From Desulfurococcales archaeon (GTDB lineage Archaea; Thermoproteota; Thermoprotei_A; Sulfolobales; NBVN01), in contig JAGDWD010000001.1 in assembly GCA_023255955.1 (NCBI GenBank), positions 37,171-101,170 of the forward strand: DNA of 64,000 bases, read 5' to 3'. The position numbers and the translations under genes were made by a program. The notes beneath the pieces were generated by a model. The model searched no databases. It was not told the DNA's origin and saw only the letters and a list, made by a program, of their open reading frames with translations. Shown here piece by piece: positions 8,090-16,172 of the stretch (position 1 is the stretch's first letter; every line of letters begins with the position of its first letter).

Positions 8090-9072
8090 GGACACTCATA
8101 ATCAGAGACTACGGAATCAAGCTGAGGGTCAGGAAGGGACTCATAGTGATCCAGTCCAGGAAGGGTAGTGAGGTAGTACCTCTAGGTGAGGTGGAATCAA
8201 TCCTCATCCTAACCTCGGGAGTATCGATAACGTCGAAGGTCCTGAGGAAGCTTACGTCAGCCGGTATCCAGCTAGCTGTAGCTGATAGTAGGGGGATGCC
8301 CGTAGCCGTAATCCACCACCCATTCACAACGAAGACCGTAGTAACCAGGAGGGCTCAGTACGAGTCCCTACACAACGGTAAGGCCTTGGAGGTAGTGAAG
8401 GTTGTGGCTACATCTAAGCTGGGTAACCAGGCAGGGCTACTCAGAAGGCTTAGAAGAGCTACGCACATTAAGGAGCTTACCGAGGCTGAGGAGAGGGTGC
8501 TTGCGGTAGCTGAGGAGGTGGGGAGGTTGAGGACCAGCTCTATAGAGGAGCTCAGGCAGAGAGTGATGAACTTGGAGGCCGAGGCAGCTAGGACCTACTG
8601 GGGAGCTTTAGCACTGACCCTACCGAAGGAGCTTGGATTCGAAGGGCGTGACCAGGAGGGGGTGGACCCGGTGAACGCAGCTCTAAACTACGGATACGGG
8701 ATCCTCTACTCCAAGGCATGGTCCTCAGTAGCCCTGGTAGGTCTAGACCCATACGCAGGCTTCCTACACGTAGATAGATCCGGCAAGCCAGTCCTAGTAT
8801 TCGACGTTGTCGAGGTTTTCAGGCCTGTAGCTGTTGACTACCCCATAGTTAAGGCCTTCAGGTCGGGAGCTAAGCTAGCGATCAAGAGTGGTTTACTAGA
8901 CTACGAGTCCAGAGCTAAGGTAGCTAGGACAGTCCTGGAAGGGCTTAAGGAGAAGTTCTCCGGTTGGGGTGAGGTCAAGGAGGTTGAGGCCTGGATCAAG
9001 ACTTTCTCACTATCCCTAGCTTCCTACCTTAGGGGAGACTCAGAGCTCAGACCCCTAGTCTTCAGGTGGTAA
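8086..9072 (+). CDS. cas1: Cas1 integrase
   Basis: The metal-dependent integrase that inserts new spacers at the leader end, acting with Cas2. It has 328 residues. The three active-site residues are visible: E164 in LEAEAARTYW, H228 in GFLHVDRSGKP and E243 in FDVVEVFRP. The N-terminal beta domain and helical C-terminal domain have normal proportions. GTG 8086 overlaps the csa1 stop as GTGA, showing coupling. It is followed by cas2 after one base. Confidence 0.97.
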   Translation: MRTLIIRDYGIKLRVRKGLIVIQSRKGSEVVPLGEVESILILTSGVSITSKVLRKLTSAGIQLAVADSRGMPVAVIHHPFTTKTVVTRRAQYESLHNGKALEVVKVVATSKLGNQAGLLRRLRRATHIKELTEAEERVLAVAEEVGRLRTSSIEELRQRVMNLEAEAARTYWGALALTLPKELGFEGRDQEGVDPVNAALNYGYGILYSKAWSSVALVGLDPYAGFLHVDRSGKPVLVFDVVEVFRPVAVDYPIVKAFRSGAKLAIKSGLLDYESRAKVARTVLEGLKEKFSGWGEVKEVEAWIKTFSLSLASYLRGDSELRPLVFRW

Positions 9073-9073
9073 C

Positions 9074-9355
9074 TTGAGGCTCCTAGTGGTTTACGATATA
9101 GGTGATAACGTAAGGAGGGAGGAGTTCGCTAGGAGACTGCAGGCTATGGGGTTAGTGAGAATCCAGAGGTCCTGCTTCCTGGGTAGGGGAGGTCTGGATA
9201 AAGCTAAGGAGATACTGAGGCTAGCTGAGAGGTACATAGACGTATCGAGGGACGTAGTCCACGTAATACCCCTAGATGAGTACAGCTTCAGGTACGTGAG
9301 GTTCGTCGGGGTACCCTTCAGTAGGCAGGGGGTTGAGGGGGTGGAGTATGCTTAA
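9074..9355 (+). CDS. cas2: Cas2
   Basis: A ferredoxin-like protein of 93 residues that forms the core of the Cas1-Cas2 integration complex. It begins with the standard strand MRLLVVYDIGDN, where D8 corresponds to the conserved acidic residue, and includes LVRIQRSCFLG, the second strand typical of the family. TTG start one base after the cas1 stop. The 3' end overlaps cas4 by eight bases. Confidence 0.95.
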   Translation: MRLLVVYDIGDNVRREEFARRLQAMGLVRIQRSCFLGRGGLDKAKEILRLAERYIDVSRDVVHVIPLDEYSFRYVRFVGVPFSRQGVEGVEYA

Positions 9356-9908
9356 CCCTAAGACCTCGGAATACGTGACCTCCTGGGACGTTAAGCAGTA
9401 CATCTACTGCCCGACGATAGTGTGGATAAAGAGTGTGGTAGGGGTTGAGGAGCCTGCTGACATCAACATGGAGTTAGGTAAGTCCAGGGAGTACGGTAGG
9501 ACAGCCCTCAATTCCCTAAGCCTACCGAGACCACTACGCTTCGAGGTGTGGGTTAGGAACCCCTCTGCTGGGCTAGCCGGTGTCGTCGACGTCCTAGCTG
9601 GGGACGGTAGGTTCGAGGTTGCTGAGGTTAAGGCCTACGAGCGTAGGGGGTTCGAGCACTTCAGGCTCCAGCTCATGTTCTACTCCTACCTAGTTACGGT
9701 CAGCTTAGGGCCGGTCACCAAGGCCCACCTAGTTCTTGGGAGGTCCTACCGTACCTACCCCATCACTGAGAGGTCCCTGACGGAGGTATCTAGGCTGGTT
9801 AGGAAGGTGCGGCAGGTGCGGGATCTGGAGAGGCCCCCGCCATCACCCTACGCTAGGAGCTCTAGGTGTTTGAGGTGCTGGTACAGGAGGTACTGCCCGT
9901 GGCTCTAG
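9348..9908 (+). CDS. cas4: Cas4 nuclease
   Basis: A Cas4 exonuclease of 186 residues that trims prespacers and sets PAM orientation during adaptation. It has the first cluster cysteine C21 in YIYCP, a GVVDVL strand with the active-site D, EVKAYE giving E and K, and a C-terminal CLRCWYRRYCPWL with the remaining three cysteines. I chose ATG 9348 rather than the upstream TTG because GAGGGGGTGGAG precedes it and cas2 coding ends just after it. This is the second Cas4-family protein of the operon next to Csa1, a combination usual for type I-A. Confidence 0.93.
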   Translation: MLNPKTSEYVTSWDVKQYIYCPTIVWIKSVVGVEEPADINMELGKSREYGRTALNSLSLPRPLRFEVWVRNPSAGLAGVVDVLAGDGRFEVAEVKAYERRGFEHFRLQLMFYSYLVTVSLGPVTKAHLVLGRSYRTYPITERSLTEVSRLVRKVRQVRDLERPPPSPYARSSRCLRCWYRRYCPWL

Positions 9909-9928
9909 CTCCCCCGGATTGTCGGAGT

Positions 9929-9940
9929 GTTGTTTTAAGC
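9929..9940 (+). promoter_or_regulatory. Probable TATA box of csa3-cas6
   Basis: TGTTTTAAGCTA lies in the only gap of the cas cluster, about 35 bases before the GTG start of csa3, suggesting that csa3 and cas6 have their own promoter. Confidence 0.45.
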
Positions 9941-9968
9941 TACCGTATTGTTTCTCTACGGGGGTTTA

Positions 9969-10601
9969 GTGGGGAGGAGGTTCATCATATCCCTAGGCTT
10001 CCACGAGGATAGGGCTATCAGGAGATTGACCATGTCCTCAGCCTCCAGGGACGATGAGGTCTTCCTAATCACGGCGTCGACCTCCCCAGCTGTCTTGAGG
10101 GCCTACGACTCCCTAGTTAGTTTCTGCAGGAAGGCCGGGCTCCGGGAGCCTAAGCTCGTTGAGGTTCCTTCAGACCTCTACGGGGGTGTTGCTAAGATAG
10201 CTGAGCTAGTTCTAGGCTTTGAAGGGCCGGTCGTGGTCGATCTATCTGGTGGTATGAGGTACCTAGCTGTCCTGGGGATGCTGGCTCTGTTCCTAGCTAG
10301 GCGTAGAGCTGTTGTCTATGTCCAGCCTGAGGGTGAGGGGCAGGACCTGGAGATCCCGGAGTCTGTTATGGACCTAGCACACACGTCTCTCCAGGACCTC
10401 GAGAGATCCATCCTAAAGATGGTAGCTGGGAGTGAGGGACTTAGAGTTGAGGATGTGGCTAGGTCCTTAGGTAGGTCCCCTAAGACGGTTGCTAACGCTG
10501 TATCTAGGCTTCAGAGGCTGGGTCTAGTGGTTAGGAGGGGTAGGTCGGGCGGTCTCCACCTGACGAGTGTTGGTAGGCTAGCAGTCCTACTGGGTGTCTA
10601 G
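9969..10601 (+). CDS. csa3: Csa3, CARF-wHTH regulator of CRISPR-Cas
   Basis: A transcription regulator of about 210 residues. The N-terminal two thirds is a CARF domain: a Rossmann-like first strand RFIISLGFHEDRAI and the ligand-loop VVVDLSGGMRYLAVLGML. The C-terminal third is a winged helix (EDVARSLGRSPKTVANAVSRLQRLGLVVRRGR). CARF domains sense cyclic oligoadenylate-type signals, and Csa3 proteins are known regulators of adaptation or interference genes in Sulfolobales. An ORF from TTG 9948 exists, but GTG 9969 places the start right before the conserved strand and matches the TATA distance. The leader dyads are plausible targets. Its stop overlaps the cas6 start. Confidence 0.88.
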   Translation: MGRRFIISLGFHEDRAIRRLTMSSASRDDEVFLITASTSPAVLRAYDSLVSFCRKAGLREPKLVEVPSDLYGGVAKIAELVLGFEGPVVVDLSGGMRYLAVLGMLALFLARRRAVVYVQPEGEGQDLEIPESVMDLAHTSLQDLERSILKMVAGSEGLRVEDVARSLGRSPKTVANAVSRLQRLGLVVRRGRSGGLHLTSVGRLAVLLGV

Positions 10602-11457
10602 GTTGTTCGTGTCTGTAGCTAGGGTCGTCGTCGTTCCTCTAGGGACGTGTTTAGGGCCCCCGGTCTCGTCTAAGATCCTCAAGTACTGCTTCAGTAACTA
10701 CCTGAGGAGGAAGGTCGTAGGCTCCCTCACCAACCTGTCCATCTCAATGCTCTTCAACGACTCCAAACCCCTCTACTCCAGCGGCGATAACCCGGTAGTC
10801 CTCGAAGCAGGTAGGAGGTATGTAGGTAGGATCAGTGCTATAGATGAGGATACCTGGCTCCTCGACACCTTCTCCAGTTTAGGGCCCGACTTCAGGTGCT
10901 CAGGTAGCTACGGGGACCTCGCGATCTCGGTTGAGGAGGTTGAGGTAGTACCTATGAGTAGCTTGAAGCTCGACCTACCCGAGGTTTTCAAGATAGTGTT
11001 CAGAACACCGACAATCCTCTCATCTAAACTCATGTGCCCACCAACCCTAGCCGATAAGGTGAAACCCATGCACAAGCTAATCCCCCAAGCATCCCTCATA
11101 TTCTCCCACCTACTAAGAACTTGGAACACGTTCGCACCACCAGAACTGAAGATAGGAAAGCAGAGTGAGTGGGCACCGTACCTCCTAGGAAGGCAGGCAG
11201 ACATAACCCTAGTAGAGATAGACTACAACATAAAACCAGAGACAGTAGTGATAGGTAGGGACAGCCAGGGAAAACTAAGAGAAGTAAGAGGATTCAGAGG
11301 CTGGGTAATATACAGATCAACAGCACCAAGAAAACTCCACGAAATATACTCAAAACTCCTAGCACTAGCACAACTAGTAGGAGTAGGAAGATCAAGAGGA
11401 ATAGGCCTAGGACACGTAACCATAGAAACACCCACCCACAACACCCCCACACAATAG
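10594..11457 (+). CDS. cas6: Cas6, pre-crRNA endoribonuclease
   Basis: A RAMP endoribonuclease of 287 residues that cuts within repeats to give crRNAs with an ATTGAAAG 5' handle. The best marker is the glycine-rich loop GVGRSRGIGLGHV at about residues 263-275, the C-terminal Cas6 signature. GTG 10594 overlaps the csa3 stop by eight bases. Codon use changes inside the gene: the first half is mixed, while from about 11030 to the end the plus strand becomes strongly A/C-rich, the mirror of the G/T-rich start of csa1. Confidence 0.9.
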   Translation: MSRLFVSVARVVVVPLGTCLGPPVSSKILKYCFSNYLRRKVVGSLTNLSISMLFNDSKPLYSSGDNPVVLEAGRRYVGRISAIDEDTWLLDTFSSLGPDFRCSGSYGDLAISVEEVEVVPMSSLKLDLPEVFKIVFRTPTILSSKLMCPPTLADKVKPMHKLIPQASLIFSHLLRTWNTFAPPELKIGKQSEWAPYLLGRQADITLVEIDYNIKPETVVIGRDSQGKLREVRGFRGWVIYRSTAPRKLHEIYSKLLALAQLVGVGRSRGIGLGHVTIETPTHNTPTQ

Positions 11458-12013
11458 ATCCCCCAACCTTAAATCCATAGCAGACCCCACCGCTACATCC
11501 CAGCAATAGAAGCCTAACACTCCACTCTACGTAGACCTCATCATTAACAGGTAGAACACACTCACTGAATACCCACATCCACACACCGAGTAATTGTAGA
11601 AGGCAAGACTGAGCCTACACCCTATATATGTGGAACCCTCAGCTACCCTACTTAAGTCCGAACCACCTAGCTTTTCCTTCTAGCCTGCTGAAAGCCTTGT
11701 TATAGTGCATCATGTTAGTATTCGCATGCCTCCCTCAGGGACTTCGGAGACTGTCTAGGCTAGCTGGAGGAGGCTTGGTATGCTCCTGCTCTGAGTAGCC
11801 TGGGTTTTGGACTCCATAGACATAATTAAGGTTGCCTGCTACTACGTAATTAAACTGTTGCTACGTTTATAACTCTCTACCTAGAATTTTAATGCGCTGA
11901 GAATTGAACAACGTGGTGGGTTAGCCGTGGACAACGCTAATTGCATGTTTGCTGACGATAGAAAAGCAGGGTACTTAACTGAGAAAGGTTTAAGAGTATT
12001 TCGGTAGGATCGT
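11458..12013. other. Intergenic region with coding-like remnants
   Basis: No gene I can support in the first 460 bases, which include an imperfect stem formed by GCATGCCTCC near 11724 and a GGAGGAGGC..TATGC arm near 11769. From 11927 (GTG) to 12007 there is a 26-codon frame whose end (KAGYLTEKGLRVFR) reads like the last helix and wing of a winged-helix protein; it is probably a gene relic. Confidence 0.35.
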
Positions 12014-12571
12014 ATGGTTCGTCTTGTGAAGATAGAGGTGGCATGCTTGAGACTTATAGTTGAATACCCCATCGATATTGTTTTAGCTGGTGTGAGAAAG
12101 TTCCTGCCTGTTGTTTATGTAGATAATGCTGGAGTTGAGTTTGATAGGGAGTACCCTGTAAAGCTAAGATTCTCCCCCAACATTCCCCCAAGGAAGCGTC
12201 CTGAAGGGTCTTCAGTCGTCCTCTACATGCTTCTCTACCTCGCTAAACATAAGCCCGTTATTAAGCTTGGAAGCGTATCGTACAATAATAGCTCAGCAGC
12301 TATGCTGTGGGCTCAAGCACCTATATACGCGAGAGTTGTCGGGGTGTTTCATCTTACGAAAACAGTTAACTTAGAGGAACTCGAGAATTCTAGTTTAAAA
12401 ATCCTGTCAAGCTCCGAATACGCAAACATGTTCAGGTTCGTAACCAGGAGGGATGTCCTGTTTAGTAGTCGTAGTATTGTTGAGATGTGGCTCAGCCCTA
12501 ACCGGAGCGGTGTAGAAAAGCTTGTTAGTGAAGTTGATAGTGCCGCGGAGTTCCTTCTAGAAGGGTTATAG
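12014..12571 (+). CDS. Hypothetical protein, 185 aa
   Basis: I do not recognise this protein. It has mixed alpha/beta character with no signal peptide or membrane segment and no cysteine motif. The codon use is like real genes of the window, and ATG 12014 is the first start after the stop of the upstream remnant. It stands downstream of the CRISPR operon, separated by 556 bases, so it is unlikely to be cotranscribed with cas6. A poorly conserved mobile-element or accessory protein is possible. Confidence 0.55.
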   Translation: MVRLVKIEVACLRLIVEYPIDIVLAGVRKFLPVVYVDNAGVEFDREYPVKLRFSPNIPPRKRPEGSSVVLYMLLYLAKHKPVIKLGSVSYNNSSAAMLWAQAPIYARVVGVFHLTKTVNLEELENSSLKILSSSEYANMFRFVTRRDVLFSSRSIVEMWLSPNRSGVEKLVSEVDSAAEFLLEGL

Positions 12572-12670
12572 GTTATTAGCTCTAAAACATTACCAAGCAT
12601 TATTGATACCGTTGTTGATGATAATTATTATGCTGTTGATGCTTATGCCGTATCAACCCCCGGCAAGAGA

Positions 12671-12698
12671 GGAACATAACCCCCGTATAGGGGGTTCC
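12671..12698. other. Hairpin between unknown genes
   Basis: AACCCCC at 12678-12684 and GGGGGTT at 12690-12696 form a perfect 7-bp stem around GTATA, with outer GGAAC/GTTCC pairing possible as an alternative. It lies about 100 bases after the 185-aa gene. It might be a termination or processing hairpin or a mobile-element end. Confidence 0.4.
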
Positions 12699-12720
12699 TA
12701 GAAAACAAAACAAACTAGGG

Positions 12721-12932
12721 ATGTACCCATTCCAAGTTATCGCTAGGAGTACGTTCAACGAGGTTCTCGGCACCATAAACCTAGTGCTCGTCATACTGCC
12801 GCATAGCCTCCCAGTAGAGGTAGTGAATTACCTGCACATACTGCTAAGCTACTATAATATATTTAGACTTTCATCAATGGGATACAGTACGTCATCTGGT
12901 TCCTCCTAAGCAGCTTTCTACGAGATAGAGGA
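12721..12932 (+). pseudogene. Possible 5' part of the next gene, out of frame
   Basis: A 62-codon frame from ATG 12721 encodes a hydrophobic, protein-like sequence (VLGTINLVLVILP, YLHILLSYYNIF). Just before its stop, another frame becomes coding-like: INGIQYVIWFLLSSFLRDRG runs straight into the ATG at 12933 without its own start codon. The simplest reading is one longer gene broken by a frameshift near 12870-12880. Alternatively the two are separate. Confidence 0.35.
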
Positions 12933-13559
12933 ATGAGCTTCACCGACATAAAGGCCATCTACGAGTTCTTCAAACGCAGGGAGGTGAGCAACGGCACGGT
13001 CGGAGACCTCATCGAGATGATGGCGAACAAGGGAATAATCGTGAAGAGGCAGGGCAGGTACTACACCGCTGTAGACGATGAGGAGCTAATCCTAGAGCTA
13101 ATAGATGCTAAACGGGTTAGAAGCGGCCGGAAGGGTGCCAAACAATTGCTAGAGACACTTGCCACGGATTCGGAAGCAGAAGGCAGAGGCACCGCAAGGG
13201 AGAAGACCATTCCACTAGCTGTCAAGAGGGTGCTTCGCATTGCTGAAAGGCTAGTAGAGCAGGGTCAGACACGAAGAGCGCTGGGGCTAATACAGCACAC
13301 CCTCGTAGGCACGCGGGAGAATGGAAGATGGGTACTGTGGATTGACGACATATTCATCTACTGGGAGAAGAAGGCTAAACCCAACTACCACTACTTCCGC
13401 TCCGAAAGGCTAGCGGAAATACTTCGGGATATGGGCTTCAGGCAGGAGTTCGTACACGTGCAGCCAGTAGGCGGCCTAATAAAGGCGTGCTTCCATGACA
13501 GTTACAGAGAAGCGAGGAAAATACACTACATACTTAAAACCATGGGACGGCTAGCTTAG
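12933..13559 (+). CDS. Hypothetical protein, 208 aa, winged-helix-like N-terminus
   Basis: I do not recognise a family. The first 55 residues look like a winged helix (IYEFFKRREVSNGTVGDLIEMM, KGIIVKRQGRYYT), followed by a basic linker and an aromatic-rich C-terminal region (WVLWIDDIFIYWEKK). It ends at TAG 13557-13559, but the same frame continues with coding character for 65 more codons (see next entry). Coding-like sequence also precedes its ATG in frame. The gene may therefore be a fragment of a longer one. The surroundings, with no conserved neighbours, suggest a mobile-element remnant. Confidence 0.55.
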   Translation: MSFTDIKAIYEFFKRREVSNGTVGDLIEMMANKGIIVKRQGRYYTAVDDEELILELIDAKRVRSGRKGAKQLLETLATDSEAEGRGTAREKTIPLAVKRVLRIAERLVEQGQTRRALGLIQHTLVGTRENGRWVLWIDDIFIYWEKKAKPNYHYFRSERLAEILRDMGFRQEFVHVQPVGGLIKACFHDSYREARKIHYILKTMGRLA

Positions 13560-13757
13560 GGATCGCCACTAATACTATATATAGCTGTCTACCCCGATAA
13601 CACCGGGGGATTTAGGCTAGAAACCATCTATGGAGAGTTAGTAGCGGAGGTAAACTACAACCCCGCACAAGCACGTGCAATTACCAAACACCTCGTTGTG
13701 CCCGAAGAACACGTGAACAAGAAGAACGACAACACCTACTTCAAGTACCAGCGGTAA
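13560..13757 (+). pseudogene. In-frame coding continuation after a TAG stop
   Basis: After the TAG at 13557-13559 the same frame runs on for 65 sense codons to TAA 13755-13757, encoding a normal-looking sequence (LYIAVYPDNTGGFRLETIYG, HLVVPEEHVNKKNDNTYF). There is no start codon at its beginning. A nonsense mutation in a longer gene is most likely; stop readthrough is a less likely alternative. Confidence 0.5.
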
Positions 13758-13993
13758 ACCCCGAGAGCTATTCTCTCAGCGGAAAAACACAAGACCATCA
13801 CACCCATAGCTATATCGTATAAATATTCATTTCAAGCAACACTCCAACATTCAAATCTGTGGAAACCAGTGGTGTAGGCTATGAGGAGTGGAGAGGGAAG
13901 TAAATATAATAGGCATACGAAGGCCTGTAGTAAAAAGCATTGCTATAGAGGGAAAACAAATACTGTCATAAAAGTTTTTTAACTTTCTTACCT

Positions 13994-14005
13994 TAACTTT
14001 ATAAC
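13994..14005 (+). promoter_or_regulatory. TATA box of the secreted-protein pair
   Basis: TTAACTTTATAAC lies about 25-30 bases before ATG 14028, the spacing of a leaderless or nearly leaderless archaeal transcript. A TTG at 14019 is the alternative start. Confidence 0.55.
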
Positions 14006-14027
14006 TTGGGGTGTAAAGTTGTCTTCT

Positions 14028-14753
14028 ATGATTAGGCTAAATAATAAGGTTAGCATAGTGTTGATTGTCATAGGCTTGTCAATAATTGGTGGTTTGATAT
14101 ATTCATCTGCAATTGCAAGCAAGGAAAATAGTGTAATCCCGAAAAGCGACGTTGAAGCTGGTATTGATTTGCAACTCCTTAATAAATGGAGCTTCATAGT
14201 TGTAGAACACAATAGCAGTGTGCTGTACAAAAACCTGCAGAAAATCTTGACTTATAAGAACATTAACGCTTCGACAACAAGATGTGGTAGTGTATCCACG
14301 CTTGCTGGTAGCGAACTTTGGAAGCCGTCTATAGTCATATTGAATCTGTTAGACGAGGAGGTGTTGAAAGAGATAAATTCTTCTGCTAGAAACATCGATG
14401 TTCTTCGTGGACTTGCACGAGGCAGCAACTACATACTTTTTGTAGCAAATGATTCAAGAGTAATTCAGAGTATTAGTAAATTATTTGACCCACCACTCAG
14501 CTACATTAGCGAATCTAGAGTTACAATCACAAAACAGTATAAAGATGGAAGAGCCGAAACCATATCACAGAATTTGTTAATCGTTGTAGGCAGGACATAT
14601 AGGAACATAGATGGGCGGCTAGTTCCAATCGATTTTACAGGCACAGTGCATATCGACGACTTCAACAACATAGATGATGCAATCCAAAAGGCATTGCTTA
14701 ATACCCTAATGTTAGTTGTAAAAGCAGAAAATGATTTAGTACCTGGGAGGTGA
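14028..14753 (+). CDS. Membrane-anchored or exported hypothetical protein
   Basis: About 241 residues. The N-terminus has a short basic stretch (RLNNK) and one strongly hydrophobic segment (VSIVLIVIGLSIIGGLIYSS, in about residues 7-28), so it is either anchored outside or cleaved. The rest is a soluble alpha/beta domain with strands such as WSFIVVEHN, SIVILNLLD and NYILFVAND, reminiscent of a Rossmann or receiver-like fold, but I see no active site. It is AT-rich. It is followed after four bases by a second exported protein with a good ribosome-binding site, so the two form an operon and probably work together on the cell surface or outside. Confidence 0.65.
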   Translation: MIRLNNKVSIVLIVIGLSIIGGLIYSSAIASKENSVIPKSDVEAGIDLQLLNKWSFIVVEHNSSVLYKNLQKILTYKNINASTTRCGSVSTLAGSELWKPSIVILNLLDEEVLKEINSSARNIDVLRGLARGSNYILFVANDSRVIQSISKLFDPPLSYISESRVTITKQYKDGRAETISQNLLIVVGRTYRNIDGRLVPIDFTGTVHIDDFNNIDDAIQKALLNTLMLVVKAENDLVPGR

Positions 14754-14763
14754 AGGGGTGAGT

Positions 14764-15567
14764 ATGATGAGGGCGATAGGCAGAGCGCATCTGTCGGTTC
14801 TGCTAGCTCTTTTAGGCCTGTTAGCAATACTATGCTTGCCTGATGTAAATGCTGGTGTGACACAACAAAATTGGAATTTGATATTGGTTGGTTATGGCTA
14901 TCAAAGTAGCTCTTATGGTAACATATATTATTACTATGAAGTATATAAATTCGCTGGATATACACAGGCTGGATATCATGAATGGTATGCAGTGTATTTG
15001 AGAGATATTGTCGATCCTGTAAATCCCTCAAGCAATAATGATGGATTTACTGTTGCTGGAAAAGCAGGTCAAAGTGCTACTGGTGGAGGCGTTGGCCCAT
15101 ATATCTATGATAAATATGGTGTCTTTGGCATTTACAACTTGATTCCGCAGTCATCTCAAACAAGTTGTGCACAAAGTTGGAGTGAAACGTTTAGCGTATC
15201 AGCTTCAATATCTAAGAATGGGCCAGCCATCACTGCGAGCTATACTCAGTCAACATCATGGCGCGCAAATGGTGTATCATGGTCTCTAACAGACGTTTAC
15301 CCCAAGAGCCATTGGGAGTTCTGGCACTGCAACGAACCTCCACCAAGTTCTGCAGAACTAGGAGCTGCATGGACATTTGAAATTACAGTAGCTTATATCA
15401 AAACATATCCAACATATCCAGGCACTCAAACGTATACAATAGAACTTGGCCCTGCTGCTGGATTCAGACATTGGTACCAGAGTTGTTTCTTGTTCTGGTG
15501 TTGGTGGGAGTGGGATTACTCGGTTCATTGGAATATCCCAGTAACAATAAGCTTTAGCAACAGCTAA
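14764..15567 (+). CDS. Secreted aromatic-rich beta protein
   Basis: A protein of about 267 residues with a clear signal peptide (LSVLLALLGLLAILCLPDVNAG, cleavage after NA) and a mature part very rich in Tyr, Trp, Ser and Gly. The centre has alternating polar/hydrophobic strands (SETFSVSASISKNG, PAITASYTQSTSWRANG), a pattern seen in amphipathic beta hairpins of pore-forming toxins and in surface beta proteins. Four cysteines (SCAQSW, HCNEPP, SCFLFWCWW) could make disulfides. ATG 14764 follows GGAGGTGA at eight bases; GTG 14758 is an alternative. With the upstream gene it forms a two-gene exported locus. A toxin role (sulfolobicin-like or pore-forming) is only a guess. Confidence 0.65.
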   Translation: MMRAIGRAHLSVLLALLGLLAILCLPDVNAGVTQQNWNLILVGYGYQSSSYGNIYYYYEVYKFAGYTQAGYHEWYAVYLRDIVDPVNPSSNNDGFTVAGKAGQSATGGGVGPYIYDKYGVFGIYNLIPQSSQTSCAQSWSETFSVSASISKNGPAITASYTQSTSWRANGVSWSLTDVYPKSHWEFWHCNEPPPSSAELGAAWTFEITVAYIKTYPTYPGTQTYTIELGPAAGFRHWYQSCFLFWCWWEWDYSVHWNIPVTISFSNS

Positions 15568-15630
15568 TATCCCAACTCATTTTCTATTTTTTCCCAATTT
15601 TCAAGACCATATATCTAGTTATTTTTATTA

Positions 15631-15921
15631 TTAGTTTATTATAACGTTATGCGACACTAGGAGCTCCAGGCTCGAAGTGAACGGTATATATTCCCTCTGC
15701 GGTGAAAGAGTGTAGGTTGCTATGGTCGGCTCTAGTCCCTCGACGAATAAGTGGACTTCTAGACTGGTGTTCGACTCTACATGTAATGATACGCTTGCTT
15801 CTGAACCCGGTCTGGTAACGACTACCTTCTTCGATGGCTTTACGTACACTGTGTACCTCTGCTTCACCCCTGCTTCAACGCTCCTATCACTCTCCACAAC
15901 AAGAGACACTGCGCTCCCCAC
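15631..15921 (-). pseudogene. Fragment of an Ig-like surface-protein domain
   Basis: The minus-strand frame from GTG 15921 encodes 96 residues ending in a sequence typical of Ig-like surface modules of archaeal secreted proteins: VEGLEPTIATYTLSPQ followed by IPFTSSLELLV. These modules normally belong to much larger proteins; here only one remains, and the frame opens shortly upstream after a stop. It overlaps a plus-strand frame whose first part looks like a shadow. I read it as a relic of a large secreted protein. Confidence 0.5.
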
Positions 15922-15982
15922 TAACCAAGAGCCGGCAAGGCATAATTATGTGAGCAACAGTAAACAAGTAAGTGGTGAACCC

Positions 15983-16126
15983 ATGGCCAGGCTCAGGCTC
16001 GGCGAAGAAGAGTGTAGAAGCCTCCTAGAGCTTAGAGTAGGAGACGATATCTCATCAGACGACTACAAGGGAATACTAGAACTATGTAGCGAATACATAC
16101 GAAAAGCAGAGAAGCAAAGCCACTGA
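15983..16126 (+). CDS. Small hypothetical protein, 47 aa
   Basis: From ATG 15983 a frame encodes a charged helical peptide (MARLRLGEEECRSLLELRVG, then a DDISSDDYKGILELC stretch). Its stop codon is the TGA that begins the tRNA-like segment at 16124. Such a small helical protein touching an attachment site suggests a mobile-element gene, but no family is recognised. An ORF reading back to 15722 is the antisense of the surface-protein relic. Confidence 0.4.
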   Translation: MARLRLGEEECRSLLELRVGDDISSDDYKGILELCSEYIRKAEKQSH

Positions 16127-16162
16127 AGTCGGTGGTCGGAGGTTCGAATCCTCCGGGCCCGC
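16124..16162 (+). pseudogene. 3' half of a tRNA, probably tRNA-His; putative attachment site
   Basis: The segment ends with a perfect T arm (GGAGG TTCGAAT CCTCC, 16138-16154) and a 7-base acceptor strand GGGCCCG, followed by C62 as discriminator. Reading back gives variable loop TGGTC, anticodon 3' stem GTCGG and loop end TGAA. TG at anticodon positions 35-36 allows only His or Gln, and discriminator C is the mark of tRNA-His. No matching 5' acceptor (CGGGCCC) or D arm occurs in the preceding 130 bases, so this is not a complete or intron-containing gene. A 3' half left by integration of an element is the best reading; a split tRNA half gene is the alternative. Confidence 0.65.
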
Positions 16163-16172
16163 CACACAATCT

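Noticed and set aside
11294..11584. Minus-strand hydrophobic ORF of 96 codons opposite the cas6 end
   Set aside because: Antisense of A/C-rich cas6 codons; the Leu/Val richness follows from strand bias.
14501..15031. Minus-strand ORF of 176 codons opposite the secreted-protein pair
   Set aside because: It spans two plus-strand genes that have promoter, ribosome-binding site and signal peptide; its own translation has no family features.
15722..15982. Upstream extension of the 47-aa ORF
   Set aside because: This part is the antisense of the Ig-like surface-protein relic, with Ser/Thr-rich low-quality translation.
16085..16162. Complete intron-containing tRNA ending at 16162
   Set aside because: No 5' acceptor strand CGGGCCC or D arm could be found upstream within the normal intron length.
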